From the NCBI RefSeq assembly GCF_030063475.1, contig NZ_JASIRT010000003.1:124001-188000 (forward strand): a DNA stretch of 64,000 nucleotides, in the 5' to 3' direction. A model generated the notes under the pieces. It was not told the origin of the DNA and did not search any database. It saw nothing but the letters and a program-made list of their open reading frames with translations. Each line of letters begins with the position of its first letter. Within the stretch, counting starts at the first letter, position 1. Shown here one piece after another: positions 20,799 through 29,025 of this stretch. The position numbers and the translations under genes were made by a program. Source of the stretch: Roseomonas sp. E05 (GTDB lineage Bacteria; Pseudomonadota; Alphaproteobacteria; Acetobacterales; Acetobacteraceae).

Positions 20799-21779
20799 TC
20801 AGTCCAGCCGCCCGATGCGGCGCACGGCGCGGATCAGCCGCGCGCTGTCCTCGGCGAAGAAGCGGTCGAAGGCCTCGCCATCCTGGTAGGCCACGGGGCT
20901 GCCGGCAGTCGCCAGCGTCTGGCGCAGCGCGTCCGAATGGCAGGCCTCGCGCAGCGCCGCGCGCAGCCGCGCCTGGATCGGCGCCGGCGTGCCGGCGGGC
21001 AGGAAAAGGCCGGTCCAGATGTAGAACTCGACCTCGGGATAGCCGAGCTCGATGAAGGTGGGCACACCGTCGAAGTCGGCGATGCGCTCCGAGCCCCAGC
21101 CGGCCAGCGCCCGCAGCCGCCCCTCGCGCAGATGCGGCAGCACCGGGCCGGGTCCCGAGGCCATCGCATTGACGGTGCCGGAGAGCAGCGCCGTCAGCGC
21201 CGGGCCACCGCCCTGGAAGGGCACGTGCAGCAGGTCGATGTCGGCGGCGTTGGTGAACATCGCCATGGCGACATGCAGGGTGGAGTAGTTGCCCGCCGAG
21301 CCGTAGCTGATGGCGCCGGGCCGCTGCTTCGCGTCCGCCACCAGCTCGGCCACGTTCGTCCAGGGCGCCGAGGCCGGCACCACCAGCAGGGTCGGGTCCG
21401 CCGTGATGCGGGCGATTGGCGCAAATTGGTCCACCGTATAGGCCGGCGTGCGGCCCTGGATGCGCTCGGCCTCCGGCAGCACCGCGAGCGAGGAGAGGGC
21501 GAGCAGCGCCGTATAGCCGTCCGGCTCGGCGCGGGCGACGCTGGCGCTGCCGACGATGCCGCCGGCGCCCGCGCGGTTCACCACCGGCACGGGCTGGTGC
21601 AGCAGCTTCTCCAGCGCGGCGGCGGTGGGGCGCGCCGTCACATCGGCCTGCCCGCCGGGCGGAAAGGCCACCACCATCTGGATGGCGCGGCTGGGATAGG
21701 TCTCCTGTGCCCGTGCGGCGCCGGCCGGCGGCATGGCCGCCAGGGCGCCGCCAGCCATGAGAAGCTGTCGTCGCAACAT
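20799..21779 (-). CDS. Tripartite tricarboxylate receptor (Bug family), second copy
   Basis: The 326-residue receptor has a signal peptide ending ARAQ. Bug motifs are VVAFPPGGQADVTARP, VVNRAGAGGIVGSASVARAEPDGYT and LHVPFQGGGPALTALLSG. It is only distantly similar to the receptor downstream. It lies between the FAA-hydrolase gene and the hydroxylase operon on the same strand, with gaps of 63 and 90 bases, so it may be part of one long transcript. Confidence 0.92.
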   Translation of the reverse strand: MLRRQLLMAGGALAAMPPAGAARAQETYPSRAIQMVVAFPPGGQADVTARPTAAALEKLLHQPVPVVNRAGAGGIVGSASVARAEPDGYTALLALSSLAVLPEAERIQGRTPAYTVDQFAPIARITADPTLLVVPASAPWTNVAELVADAKQRPGAISYGSAGNYSTLHVAMAMFTNAADIDLLHVPFQGGGPALTALLSGTVNAMASGPGPVLPHLREGRLRALAGWGSERIADFDGVPTFIELGYPEVEFYIWTGLFLPAGTPAPIQARLRAALREACHSDALRQTLATAGSPVAYQDGEAFDRFFAEDSARLIRAVRRIGRLD

Positions 21780-21832
21780 GCCTTGGTTCCTCCCGGTCTC
21801 TTGCCGGTTCGCTTGCCTTGGACGTCAGGGGT

Positions 21833-21863
21833 GCGGCGGGCGCGGCGCTGGGGCGCCCGCCGC
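21833..21863 (-). terminator. strong hairpin after the FAA-hydrolase gene
   Basis: An 11-base perfect stem, GCGGCGGGCGC with GCGCCCGCCGC, closes a 9-base loop in the gap between the FAA-hydrolase stop and the Bug gene. No T-run is present, so it may only attenuate, or act as an mRNA stability element. Confidence 0.5.
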
Positions 21864-21869
21864 GATCGG

Positions 21870-22793
21870 TCAGGCGGCAGCCTGACGGGCGGGCGCCAGG
21901 CGGCGCACCGTGTTGCGGATGCTGCCGATGCCGCTGATGGCGCATTCCACCACGTCGCCGTCGCGCAGGAAGCGGGGCGGCTTGGAGCCGATGCCCACGC
22001 CCTCCGGCGTGCCGGTGGCGATGACGTCGCCCGGCAGCAGCGCGGTGCTGAGGGAGATGGTCTCGATCAGCGTCGGGATGTCGAAGATCAGGTCGGCCGT
22101 GCTGGCATCCTGCCGCGCCTCGCCATTGACCGTGCAGGTGACGCGCATGGCGGCGGCGTCCACCTCGTCGGCCGTGACGATCCAGGGGCCCATCGGGCAG
22201 AAGCCGTCGATGCCTTTCCCCAGCAGCCACTGCTTGTGCTTCTGCTGCAGGTCGCGCGCGGTGACGTCGTTCACCACGGTGTAGCCGAAGACATGCGCCA
22301 TGGCGTCCGCCTTGGCGATGGCGCGGCCACCCTTGCCGATCACCACGGCCAGTTCCGCCTCGTAGTCCACGCCGGCATCCAGGCCGGGCACCAGCGGGAT
22401 GTCGGCCGCCGGGCCGGAGATGCTGGTGAAGGGCTTGGAGAAGATGATCGGGCTGGAGGGGATGGCGTCCGCCGCGCCGGCGGCGCTGGAATCATAGCCG
22501 CTGCCGGCGAATTCCCGCGCATGGGCGTGATAGTTCTTGCCGACGCAGAAGATGTTGCGCGGTGGCTTCGGCAGCGGCGCGAGCAGCATGGCGGGATCAA
22601 GCGGGCGGCCTTCGCCGGGCATCGCGGGCAGCGTGCCGGCACCCGCCAGATGCGCGATGGCCGCCGTCATGTCGCTCGCGGCGGCCTCCGGCAGGCCCGG
22701 CAGCAGCTCCGCCAGCGGATGGAAGCGGTCGCCCTGCGCCGTGACCAGCGCGACAGTGGGACGACCCTCGACTAGGATGGTGGCGAGCCGCAT
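21870..22793 (-). CDS. Fumarylacetoacetate hydrolase family protein
   Basis: The 307-residue protein has an N-terminal cap domain and an FAH catalytic domain from about residue 75 (NIFCVGKNYHAHAREF). Metal-binding acidic residues lie in DYEAELAVVIGK, with GDVIATGTPEGVGIG near the end. Family members cleave C-C bonds or act on 2-oxo acids, for example in aromatic meta-cleavage (hydratase or decarboxylase) and lactone opening. Divergent from a GntR regulator with repeated operator-like sites between them, so it is probably the regulator's target. Confidence 0.88.
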   Translation of the reverse strand: MRLATILVEGRPTVALVTAQGDRFHPLAELLPGLPEAAASDMTAAIAHLAGAGTLPAMPGEGRPLDPAMLLAPLPKPPRNIFCVGKNYHAHAREFAGSGYDSSAAGAADAIPSSPIIFSKPFTSISGPAADIPLVPGLDAGVDYEAELAVVIGKGGRAIAKADAMAHVFGYTVVNDVTARDLQQKHKQWLLGKGIDGFCPMGPWIVTADEVDAAAMRVTCTVNGEARQDASTADLIFDIPTLIETISLSTALLPGDVIATGTPEGVGIGSKPPRFLRDGDVVECAISGIGSIRNTVRRLAPARQAAA

Positions 22794-22813
22794 CGGGAAC
22801 CCTTCTCTGGAAA

Positions 22814-22870
22814 TGGACCAACTTTACCGCTATTCTGATCCAATTATGAGCCATGATGATTGGACCAATC
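22814..22870. promoter_or_regulatory. triple TGGaCCAA operator in the FAH/GntR divergent region
   Basis: Three related sites lie between the divergent genes: TGGACCAA (22814-22821), TGATCCAA (22836-22843) and the perfect 13-base palindrome GATTGGACCAATC (22858-22870). FadR-subfamily GntR regulators bind TGG-n-CCA-like palindromes, so these are likely binding sites for the adjacent regulator. Confidence 0.65.
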
Positions 22871-22898
22871 CGGCGCGTCAAGCAGCGAGGCTGCCGGC

Positions 22899-23633
22899 AT
22901 GACCGCGCTCCCGCCCACCCCGCCGCGCGAGCGGGGAGATGCGGAGCGGCTGCGGCAGCGCCTGGCGCAGGATCTGCAGTCCGGCCGCTGGCAGCCCGGG
23001 GAGAAGCTGCCCACCGAGCGCAGCCTCGGCGAGCGCTACGGCATGGCGCGCAACACCGTCCGCCGCGCGCTCGACGCCCTGGCGGCGGAGGGGCTGATCG
23101 AGCGGCATGTCGGGCGCGGCACCTTCCGCACCGGCGCCATGGGGCAGGGCGCGGCCGGCGCGGCGGCACCGGCTGAGCTGGACGCCCTGCCGGATGCGGA
23201 AGCCTTCGGTCCCGCCGAGGTGGTGGAGTGCCGGCTGGCCTTCGAGCCGGAGCTGGTGGCCCTGGCGGTCTCGCGCGCCAGCCCGGCCGACCTCGCCCGC
23301 ATGGAGGAGTGCCTGCGCCATGCCGACGCGGCGGCGGACCTGCCGGAATTCGAGCGCTGGGACGGCGCGCTGCATGACGCCATCGCGGTGGCGACCCACA
23401 ACAGCGCCGCCATCGCACTCTCCCGCTCGCTCGCGCGGGTGCGGCTGCAGGCGGAGTGGGGCGCCCTGAAGGCGCGGGGGGCGACGCCGGTGCGGCGCGC
23501 GGCCCTGCAGCGGCAACACCGCGCCATCATCGCGGCGCTGCGCCAGCGTGACCGAAGCGCCGCCCGGCGCGCCATGCGCGAGCATATCCTCTACGTGCAG
23601 GCCTATATGTTCGGCGAGGAAGACGGCGGCTGA
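22899..23633 (+). CDS. GntR-family regulator, FadR/FCD type
   Basis: The 244-residue repressor has an N-terminal winged helix (about 15-85) with WQPGEKLPTERSLGERYGMARNTVRRAL, and an FCD ligand domain with metal-type residues (FERWDGALHDAIAVATHN, QHRAIIAAL). The ATG at 22899 is preferred over an upstream TTG, which falls inside the operator palindrome. It faces the FAA-hydrolase gene and probably controls it together with the Bug and hydroxylase genes beyond. Confidence 0.9.
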   Translation: MTALPPTPPRERGDAERLRQRLAQDLQSGRWQPGEKLPTERSLGERYGMARNTVRRALDALAAEGLIERHVGRGTFRTGAMGQGAAGAAAPAELDALPDAEAFGPAEVVECRLAFEPELVALAVSRASPADLARMEECLRHADAAADLPEFERWDGALHDAIAVATHNSAAIALSRSLARVRLQAEWGALKARGATPVRRAALQRQHRAIIAALRQRDRSAARRAMREHILYVQAYMFGEEDGG

Positions 23634-23888
23634 ACCGGAGGCCGCCGCAGCAGCGGAGGAGGTCAGCCGCCCGGGCTCCCGAGACTGTTTGTGACGAAAG
23701 TCGGGCGGGCCGCATGGAACCATACGGCCCGTGATGCACTTTTTCCATGCGCCGTCCATCGCACGGCGCGCCCCGGGCCCCGGCGACACGCCGTGCGGGC
23801 AAAGGGGCGGCGCCAGCATGCGGCTGGCCATCCGGGACAGGCGGCAACCGCGGCCCGGACTCCAGAGAAGCTTCGAAGGAGACACGGC

Positions 23889-24467
23889 ATGACTGTGAAC
23901 AGGATTGTTGCGACCACCGCGCTGGCGACGACGCTGGCTCTTGGTGGCTTTGGACTCGCCCATGCGCAGGCCGTGAACCCGGACCAGCCCGGCAGCGCCA
24001 GCGGTGGGCTGCGGGCGAGTGCCAACCCGAGCGGCACCGGCACTGGCGCCGCGCTTCCGGGCAATGCCAAGAACACCGGCGCGCCGGCGGCTGGCGGCAA
24101 GGCGCAGCACGCCAACGCGGCAATGAGCAAGGATCAGGTCCGCAACGCGCTGCACGCCCGTGGCTATTCCGACATCAGCGGCCTGGAGCGCGAGGGTGAC
24201 AGCTTCAAGCTTGACGAGGCCAGGCGCTTCGGTGCCGAGGTCGAGGATCTGCGCGTCGATGCGAGCACCGGGAAGGTGCGCGACGAGAAGCGGCTGAGCG
24301 AGGACCAGGCCCGCAACCTGCTCAAGCAGCGCGGCTACTCGGATGTGAGCGAGGTGAAGCGCGAGGGTGACACCATCAGCGCCAAGGCCAGGCGCAATGA
24401 CCGTCAGGTGCAGCTGCGGATCGATGCGCGCTCCGGCGATGTCACGCAGCAGCAGGCGAGCAACTGA
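23889..24467 (+). CDS. Secreted protein with two PepSY-like repeats
   Basis: The 192-residue protein begins with a signal peptide, MTVNRIVATTALATTLALGG...AHAQ. A Gly/Ala/Asn-rich spacer follows, then two similar units of about 50 residues. Both have the pattern S-D-Q-R-N-L-RGYSD-(I/V)-S-E-REGD, at roughly 80-135 and 137-190. These look like PepSY-type domains seen in periplasmic proteins. Its role is unknown. AAGGAGA lies 8 bases before the ATG. The gap upstream (23634-23888) holds only an inverted repeat, CATGGAA with TTCCATG, near 23713-23749. Confidence 0.78.
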   Translation: MTVNRIVATTALATTLALGGFGLAHAQAVNPDQPGSASGGLRASANPSGTGTGAALPGNAKNTGAPAAGGKAQHANAAMSKDQVRNALHARGYSDISGLEREGDSFKLDEARRFGAEVEDLRVDASTGKVRDEKRLSEDQARNLLKQRGYSDVSEVKREGDTISAKARRNDRQVQLRIDARSGDVTQQQASN

Positions 24468-24541
24468 CCGGCGCCGGCAAGGCGTCCGGCGGGAGGGAAT
24501 TCCCCTCCCGCGTGAAGCAACCGCAGGACAGGGAGATCATC

Positions 24542-24736
24542 ATGGTCGACAAGGATCGCGTCGAGGGTTCCGCCGAGCAGGCGAAGGGCAGCATGAAGGA
24601 AGGCGCCGGCAAGCTGACCGGCGACGAGAAGATGCAAGCCGAGGGAAAGGCCGAGAAGGCCGGCGGCAAGGTGCAGAACGCTGCCGGCAGCGCCAAGGAC
24701 AGCGCCCGCGACGCCCTCGGCAAGGGGCAGGGCTGA
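24542..24736 (+). CDS. CsbD-family stress protein
   Basis: This is a 64-residue, highly charged, Gly/Ala/Lys-rich protein, MVDKDRVEGSAEQAKGSMKE, typical of CsbD. These small proteins are induced by general stress; their molecular role is unknown. It follows the PepSY gene after a hairpin (CGGGAGGG-aattc-CCCTCCCG, 24490-24510). GGGAG precedes the ATG. The short-repeat amphipathic pattern suggests a disordered or helical protein. Confidence 0.88.
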   Translation: MVDKDRVEGSAEQAKGSMKEGAGKLTGDEKMQAEGKAEKAGGKVQNAAGSAKDSARDALGKGQG

Positions 24737-24766
24737 CCCGCGCTCCCTTTGAAGCCCGGCACCAGC

Positions 24767-24793
24767 GCACCCCGGGTCCCGGACCCGGGGTGC
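24767..24793. terminator. bidirectional terminator between CsbD and MFS genes
   Basis: A perfect 12-base stem, GCACCCCGGGTC with GACCCGGGGTGC, encloses a 3-base loop between two convergent stop codons. Confidence 0.75.
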
Positions 24794-24797
24794 GGCC

Positions 24798-26273
24798 TCA
24801 TTCTCCCGGCACCTTCCGCGGCGCCGGACCCTGGGTATCCTTCGGCACCAGCGTGGCGGCCAGCAACGTCAGCGCCGCGATCGCGAACACCGCCCAGAAG
24901 GTGAGATGAAGCGCATGGCTGAGCGCCGCGCGCACCGCCGCCTCGCCGGCGACGGTGCCGGAATGCTCAAGCAGTTGGCGGATCTGCTCGGAGTTCGCGG
25001 GCGAGAGGCCGTCGCCGCCGCGCGCCAGGCTGAAGTTCAGCACCGCACCCAGCACCGTGGCCCCCAGCGTGCTGCCCAGGTTCCGCGAGAAGATGTTCGA
25101 GGCGGTTGCCGCTCCGCGCTCGGCCCATTCGACGCAGGTCTGGATGAGGACGATGGAGGCGTTGCTGAGAAAGCCCATCCCGAAGCCCATGACGAGCGAG
25201 CCGAGCCCCGCCACGACAGGGGAGCTGCCCGGCCCGAGCGTCAGGAAGGCCAGCGCGCCGAGGGGCAGCAGCGCCGCGCCGAACAGCAGGATGTTGCGCA
25301 GGCCGAAGCGGGTGAAGTTCTTGGCGGCGATGGTGGCGCCGACCGGCCAGCCCAGCACCATCATGGTCAGCGCGAAGCCGGCCACCAGGGCGGACTGGCC
25401 GAGCACGCCCTGGACATACATCGGCAGGAAGGTCGTCAGCCCGATGACGGTCATGCCGCTCAGCAGCGTGGCGGCGTTGGCCGTCGCGATCGGGCGGCGG
25501 GACCAGAGGCTGAAGGCCATCATCGGCTCGCGCGCGCGCCGCTCCTGAAGCACGAACAGGACCGCGCTGACAGCACAGATCGCCGCCGCCGTCAGCGCGG
25601 TTCCGCCGCCATCGGCGCCGGCTTCGGTGAGCGCCACCATGAGGGAGGCCACCGCCACCGTGAACAGCGCCGCGCCGGAGACGTCCAGGCTGCGCTGTTT
25701 CTGCTCGACCCGCTCCCGCAGGAAGACGAGGAAGCCGGCCGCGGCCAGGACCCCGATCGGCAGGTTGATCCAGAAGATCCAGGCCCAGCTCAGATGCTGG
25801 ATGATCAGCCCGCCGGCGAGCGGTCCCATGACCGAGGAAATGCCCCAGACGCTGGCCAGATAGCCCTGGATCTTGGCGCGCTCCTGCACGGAGTAGAGGT
25901 CGCCGATGACGGTGATCCCGACGGGCTGGATGGCCCCCGCGCCAACGCCCTGCAGCAGCCGGAAGGCGATCAGCGAGGGCATGGACCAGGCCGCGCCGCA
26001 AAGGAAGGACCCCACCAGGAAGACCGCGATGCCGGCGAGCAGCACCGGCTTGCGGCCATAGAGGTCGGCCAGCTTGCCGAACACCACGGTGGTGGCGGTC
26101 TGGCTGAGCAGGAAGGAGGAGAACACCCAGGAATAGAGGTGCAGGTCGCCGAGCTGGCTCGCGATCTGCGGCATCGCGGTCGAGACGATGGTGGCCTCGA
26201 TGGCGATCATGAACATGGCGGCCATGACGGAGGCCAGCACCAGCGGACGCCGGAGAATCGGAGGCTTTGACAT
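24798..26273 (-). CDS. MFS drug:proton antiporter, DHA2 (EmrB/QacA) type
   Basis: The 491-residue protein has 14 predicted membrane segments. The DHA2 hallmarks are ASVMAAMFMIAIEATIVSTAM in the first helix, VFGKLADLYGRKPVLL between helices 2 and 3, and the antiporter motif around LLQGVGAGAIQPVG. It probably exports lipophilic drugs or metabolites. The ATG at 26273 (MSKPPILRRP) gives the normal N-terminus. The gene directly upstream is a damaged AraC regulator whose reading frame runs into this gene. Confidence 0.92.
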   Translation of the reverse strand: MSKPPILRRPLVLASVMAAMFMIAIEATIVSTAMPQIASQLGDLHLYSWVFSSFLLSQTATTVVFGKLADLYGRKPVLLAGIAVFLVGSFLCGAAWSMPSLIAFRLLQGVGAGAIQPVGITVIGDLYSVQERAKIQGYLASVWGISSVMGPLAGGLIIQHLSWAWIFWINLPIGVLAAAGFLVFLRERVEQKQRSLDVSGAALFTVAVASLMVALTEAGADGGGTALTAAAICAVSAVLFVLQERRAREPMMAFSLWSRRPIATANAATLLSGMTVIGLTTFLPMYVQGVLGQSALVAGFALTMMVLGWPVGATIAAKNFTRFGLRNILLFGAALLPLGALAFLTLGPGSSPVVAGLGSLVMGFGMGFLSNASIVLIQTCVEWAERGAATASNIFSRNLGSTLGATVLGAVLNFSLARGGDGLSPANSEQIRQLLEHSGTVAGEAAVRAALSHALHLTFWAVFAIAALTLLAATLVPKDTQGPAPRKVPGE

Positions 26274-26299
26274 GCAACCCTGGTAAGGCCTTTGGCCAG

Positions 26300-26990
26300 G
26301 GCCGAGAACCTGGAGCGCGCCGGAAGCTGCCGTGCCTTTCCGGCAGGGCAATCTCGTCCGGGCAGCCGGCTCCGCGCGGGCCGCGATGCGGAAGCCGCCC
26401 CGCGGCCGGGGACATGCCCGCGGAAGCGTGGATGCGGCGCCAGGCGGCCGGCGACACGCCGACGACTTTGTGAAAGGCGCGGCTGAAGGCCGCCTCGGAA
26501 TCGTAGTCCACCTGCCCGGCGATCCGTGCGACGGGCTGGCCGCTGTCGGCCAGCATTCCGGCCTTCAGCTGCAGCCGCCATCGGGCGAGGCATCGCATCG
26601 TTGGCTGCCCGACCAGCCGGGTGAACCGCTCAGCGAGGGAGGGGCGCGACAGCCCTGCTTCGCGCGCCAGGCGCTCCAGCGTCCAGCAGGCCGCCGCTTC
26701 GCCGTGCAGCAGGTTCAGCGCGCGGCCGACATGGGGGGGCGCGCAGGCCGGCGAGCAGCCGGTCTCCTCGGCCGGTGCGGCCTGCAGGTGGCGGCGCACC
26801 AGCTCGATGAACATCAGCCCGCTCAGCCGCGCCAGGATGCACGCCCCGCCGATGCGCTGGCGTGCGCTCTCCCCGACCGCCGCATCGACCAGATGCCTGA
26901 ACCAGCTGCCCCCGGCCTCCGCCCGGCTGCGCAGATGCAGCATGCGCCGCAGGGCGTTCAGCAGCGGGTTGAAGGGCCGGGCGGAGGCGA
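26300..26990 (-). pseudogene. AraC-family regulator, truncated at the 5' end
   Basis: The reverse strand encodes the end of an AraC cupin domain (PLLNALRRMLHL) and a full two-helix-turn-helix domain with WTLERLAREAGLSRPSLAERF and VDYDSEAAFSRAFHKVVGVSP (about 26428-26690). The first 60-100 residues expected for the cupin domain are missing. Homology stops near 26980, where the sequence becomes the 3' end of a gene on the other strand. No stop follows SPAAWRR; the frame stays open into the MFS gene. It was probably once the regulator of the exporter. Confidence 0.7.
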
Positions 26991-27246
26991 TGGTCGCCCT
27001 GCTGGAAGGCGTGCTGGGCGATCGGCCCGGCGCGCCGGTGCGGCCGATGCCGGAGCATTTCGGCGCCATCCACCTCTACGTCCATGCCGTCGAGATCTCC
27101 GGCGGCCGCAGCGGGCGGCGCCCCATGCGGCGCGGCTGCTGCGCGCCGCCGCGGCGCAGGGCAATGCGGCCCTCGCCAGGGAAGCGCGCGCGATGATGGA
27201 GCGGAACTGGTTCGGCGGCGAGGCGCCGGCGCCGGAGCAGCTTTAG
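26990..27246 (+). pseudogene. 3' remnant of an unidentified gene
   Basis: Coding-like sequence on the plus strand starts abruptly at the AraC break. It reads MVALLEGVLGDRPGAPVRPM and HFGAIHLYVHAVEIS in one frame. It then needs a shift near 27110 to continue as ARLLRAAAAQGNAALAREAR and ERNWFGGEAPAPEQL to a TAG stop. A true Rho-independent terminator follows, so this is the real end of a former gene. The last helices resemble the end of an FCD GntR regulator only weakly; I do not assign a family. Confidence 0.5.
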
Positions 27247-27252
27247 AAAGAT

Positions 27253-27280
27253 CCGGGGGAATTCTTCCCCCGGCCTTTTT
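27253..27280 (+). terminator. Rho-independent terminator
   Basis: A 9-base stem, CCGGGGGAA with TTCCCCCGG, closes the loop ttc and is followed by CCTTTTT. It lies 7 bases after the remnant's stop and next to the convergent permease stop, so it may serve both strands. Confidence 0.88.
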
Positions 27281-28134
27281 CAGCGGATGCCCGCGCGCAT
27301 GAAGGACTGCACGAACTGCCGCTGGAACAGCAGGAAGGCGAGCAGCAGCGGTGCCGCGCTCAGCAGCGTGGCGGCGCTGATGATGGCCCAGTCGATGCCC
27401 TGGTCGGTGGAGGCGAAGACGGCGAGCCCGACCGTCACCGGCCGCACCTCCACCGTGTTGGTGATGACCAGCGGCCAGAGGAAGTTGTTCCAGTGGTAGG
27501 AGACGGAGGTCAGGCCGTAGGCCAGGTAGGTCGGCCGGGCCAGCGGCACGTAGACGCGCAGCAGGATGGCCAGCGTGCCGCAGCCCTCGACGCGCGCGGC
27601 CTCCTCCAGCTCACGCGGCACCTGCCGGAAGGCTTGGCGCAGCAGGAAGATGCCGAAGCCCGAGGCGACATAGGGCAGGCCGATTCCGAGGATGCTGTCC
27701 ACCAGCCCCAGGGCGCGCATGGTGCGGTAGTTCTCGACGATCAGCATGTCCGGCATGATCATGAGCTGCACCAGCACCAGCGCGAAGAGCAGGCCCATCA
27801 GCCGCGAGGCGCTGCGGGCGAAGACGAAGGCCGCCAGCGTGCAGAGCACGAACTGCCCGGCCAGCACGAAGCTGACCAGCAGCACCGTGTTGAGGAAGTA
27901 CTGCGCGAAGGGCGCTGCATTCCAGGCGGCGACGAAATTGGCGAGCGTCAGCGGCGCCGTGAGATCGAAGCGCGTGGCATAGCCGGTCGGGTGGAAGGCG
28001 GCCCAGACGGCATAGAGCAGCGGCGCCACCCAGACCAGGCCGAGCAGCCAGGCGGCCGCCGTTTCCAGTACGGTGCCGAGGCGGGGCATCGCGCGGGTCT
28101 CGGCGGGGAGGGCGGGGGCGATGGCGGCGCTCAC
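27280..28134 (-). CDS. ABC transporter permease, UgpE/CUT1 type
   Basis: This is the second inner-membrane permease of a carbohydrate- or glycerol-3-phosphate-type importer, 284 residues with six predicted helices. The EAA motif is RQVPRELEEAARVEGCGTL-AIL, and it ends QRQFVQSFMRAGIR as in MalG/UgpE proteins. The likely start is GTG at 28134, overlapping the upstream permease stop (GTGA); an ATG further in would remove part of the first helix. It is the last gene of the four-gene operon. Confidence 0.88.
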   Translation of the reverse strand: MSAAIAPALPAETRAMPRLGTVLETAAAWLLGLVWVAPLLYAVWAAFHPTGYATRFDLTAPLTLANFVAAWNAAPFAQYFLNTVLLVSFVLAGQFVLCTLAAFVFARSASRLMGLLFALVLVQLMIMPDMLIVENYRTMRALGLVDSILGIGLPYVASGFGIFLLRQAFRQVPRELEEAARVEGCGTLAILLRVYVPLARPTYLAYGLTSVSYHWNNFLWPLVITNTVEVRPVTVGLAVFASTDQGIDWAIISAATLLSAAPLLLAFLLFQRQFVQSFMRAGIR

Positions 28135-29006
28135 CGGTAGTGCGTCCGGCGGCCGAGCAGCAGGAACTGGACGGCGGCGAGCAGGCCCAGCAGCAGCAGC
28201 AGGACCACCGTGGCGGCGGAGGCGAGCGCCGTATCCCAGAAGCGGAAGCCCGCGTCGTAGATGTAGGTCAGCAGCAGGGCGGTGGCGTTGTCCGGCCCGC
28301 CATGCGTCATGACGATGATGTGGTCCACCAGCCGGAAGCTGTTGATGACGGCATTGACCACGATGAACAGCGTGGTCGGCCCGAGCAGCGGCAACGTCAC
28401 GCGCCAGAACACGCGGGCGCGGGAGGCGCCCTCGACCGCCGCCGCCTCGTGCAGCACTGGCGGGATGGCCTGCAGCGCGGCGAGATAGAAGATCATGAAG
28501 AAGCCGGCCTCCTTCCAGACCGCGATCGCCATCATCGCGCCAAGCGCGGTCTCGCGCGAGCCGATCCAGTTGGTCGGGCCCCAGCCGAGCAGCGCGCCGG
28601 TGATGCGGTCGAGAAGGCCGTAATCGGGCGTGTAGAAGAACAGCCAGAGATTGGCGACCGCGATCATCGGCAGCACGGTGGGGGTGAAATAGGCCATGCG
28701 CAGCGCCGCGCGGCCGCGCAGCTTGCCGTTCACCCAGAGCGCCATGGCCAGCGCCAGCCCGACGGAGAGCGGCACGGTGCCGAGCGCATAGATCAGGTTG
28801 TTCCACATGGCCTGCCAGAAGACCGGGTCCTCGGCCAGGGCGGCGTAGTTGGCGGCGCCGACGAAGCGCGACGGCCGCGCGCCCCGCGGCGTCGAGAAGA
28901 AGGAGTGCCAGAGGGTCGCCACCGCCGGATAGTGGGTGAAGGCGACCAACAGCAGCATGGCCGGGGCCAGCATCAGCCAGGCGTGCAGTCTCGCGCGTCC
29001 CTGCAT
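28131..29006 (-). CDS. ABC transporter permease, UgpA/CUT1 type
   Basis: This is the first permease of the importer, 291 residues with six helices. It begins with the usual LHAWLMLAPAMLLLVAFTHYP segment and carries the EAA loop VLHEAAAVEGASRARVFWRVTLP. It pairs with the UgpE-like protein encoded just downstream and with the UgpC ATPase and UgpB-like receptor upstream. Confidence 0.92.
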   Translation of the reverse strand: MQGRARLHAWLMLAPAMLLLVAFTHYPAVATLWHSFFSTPRGARPSRFVGAANYAALAEDPVFWQAMWNNLIYALGTVPLSVGLALAMALWVNGKLRGRAALRMAYFTPTVLPMIAVANLWLFFYTPDYGLLDRITGALLGWGPTNWIGSRETALGAMMAIAVWKEAGFFMIFYLAALQAIPPVLHEAAAVEGASRARVFWRVTLPLLGPTTLFIVVNAVINSFRLVDHIIVMTHGGPDNATALLLTYIYDAGFRFWDTALASAATVVLLLLLGLLAAVQFLLLGRRTHYR

Positions 29007-29025
29007 CGCTGCGCCCCGCGCCGGA

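Noticed and set aside
19758-22775. A 1005-codon plus-strand frame across two Bug genes and the FAA hydrolase
   Set aside because: It is antisense to three recognisable genes and its protein has the shadow composition (Gly, Arg, His, Gln). No family match.
23716-23740. A second EcfG promoter before the PepSY gene
   Set aside because: GGAAC is present, but no GTT follows at 16-17 bases, so the match is half a site.
24967-27069. A 700-residue AraC-exporter fusion
   Set aside because: The C-terminal 430 residues are the exporter gene read in the wrong frame. Only the AraC part is real, and it has lost its stop.
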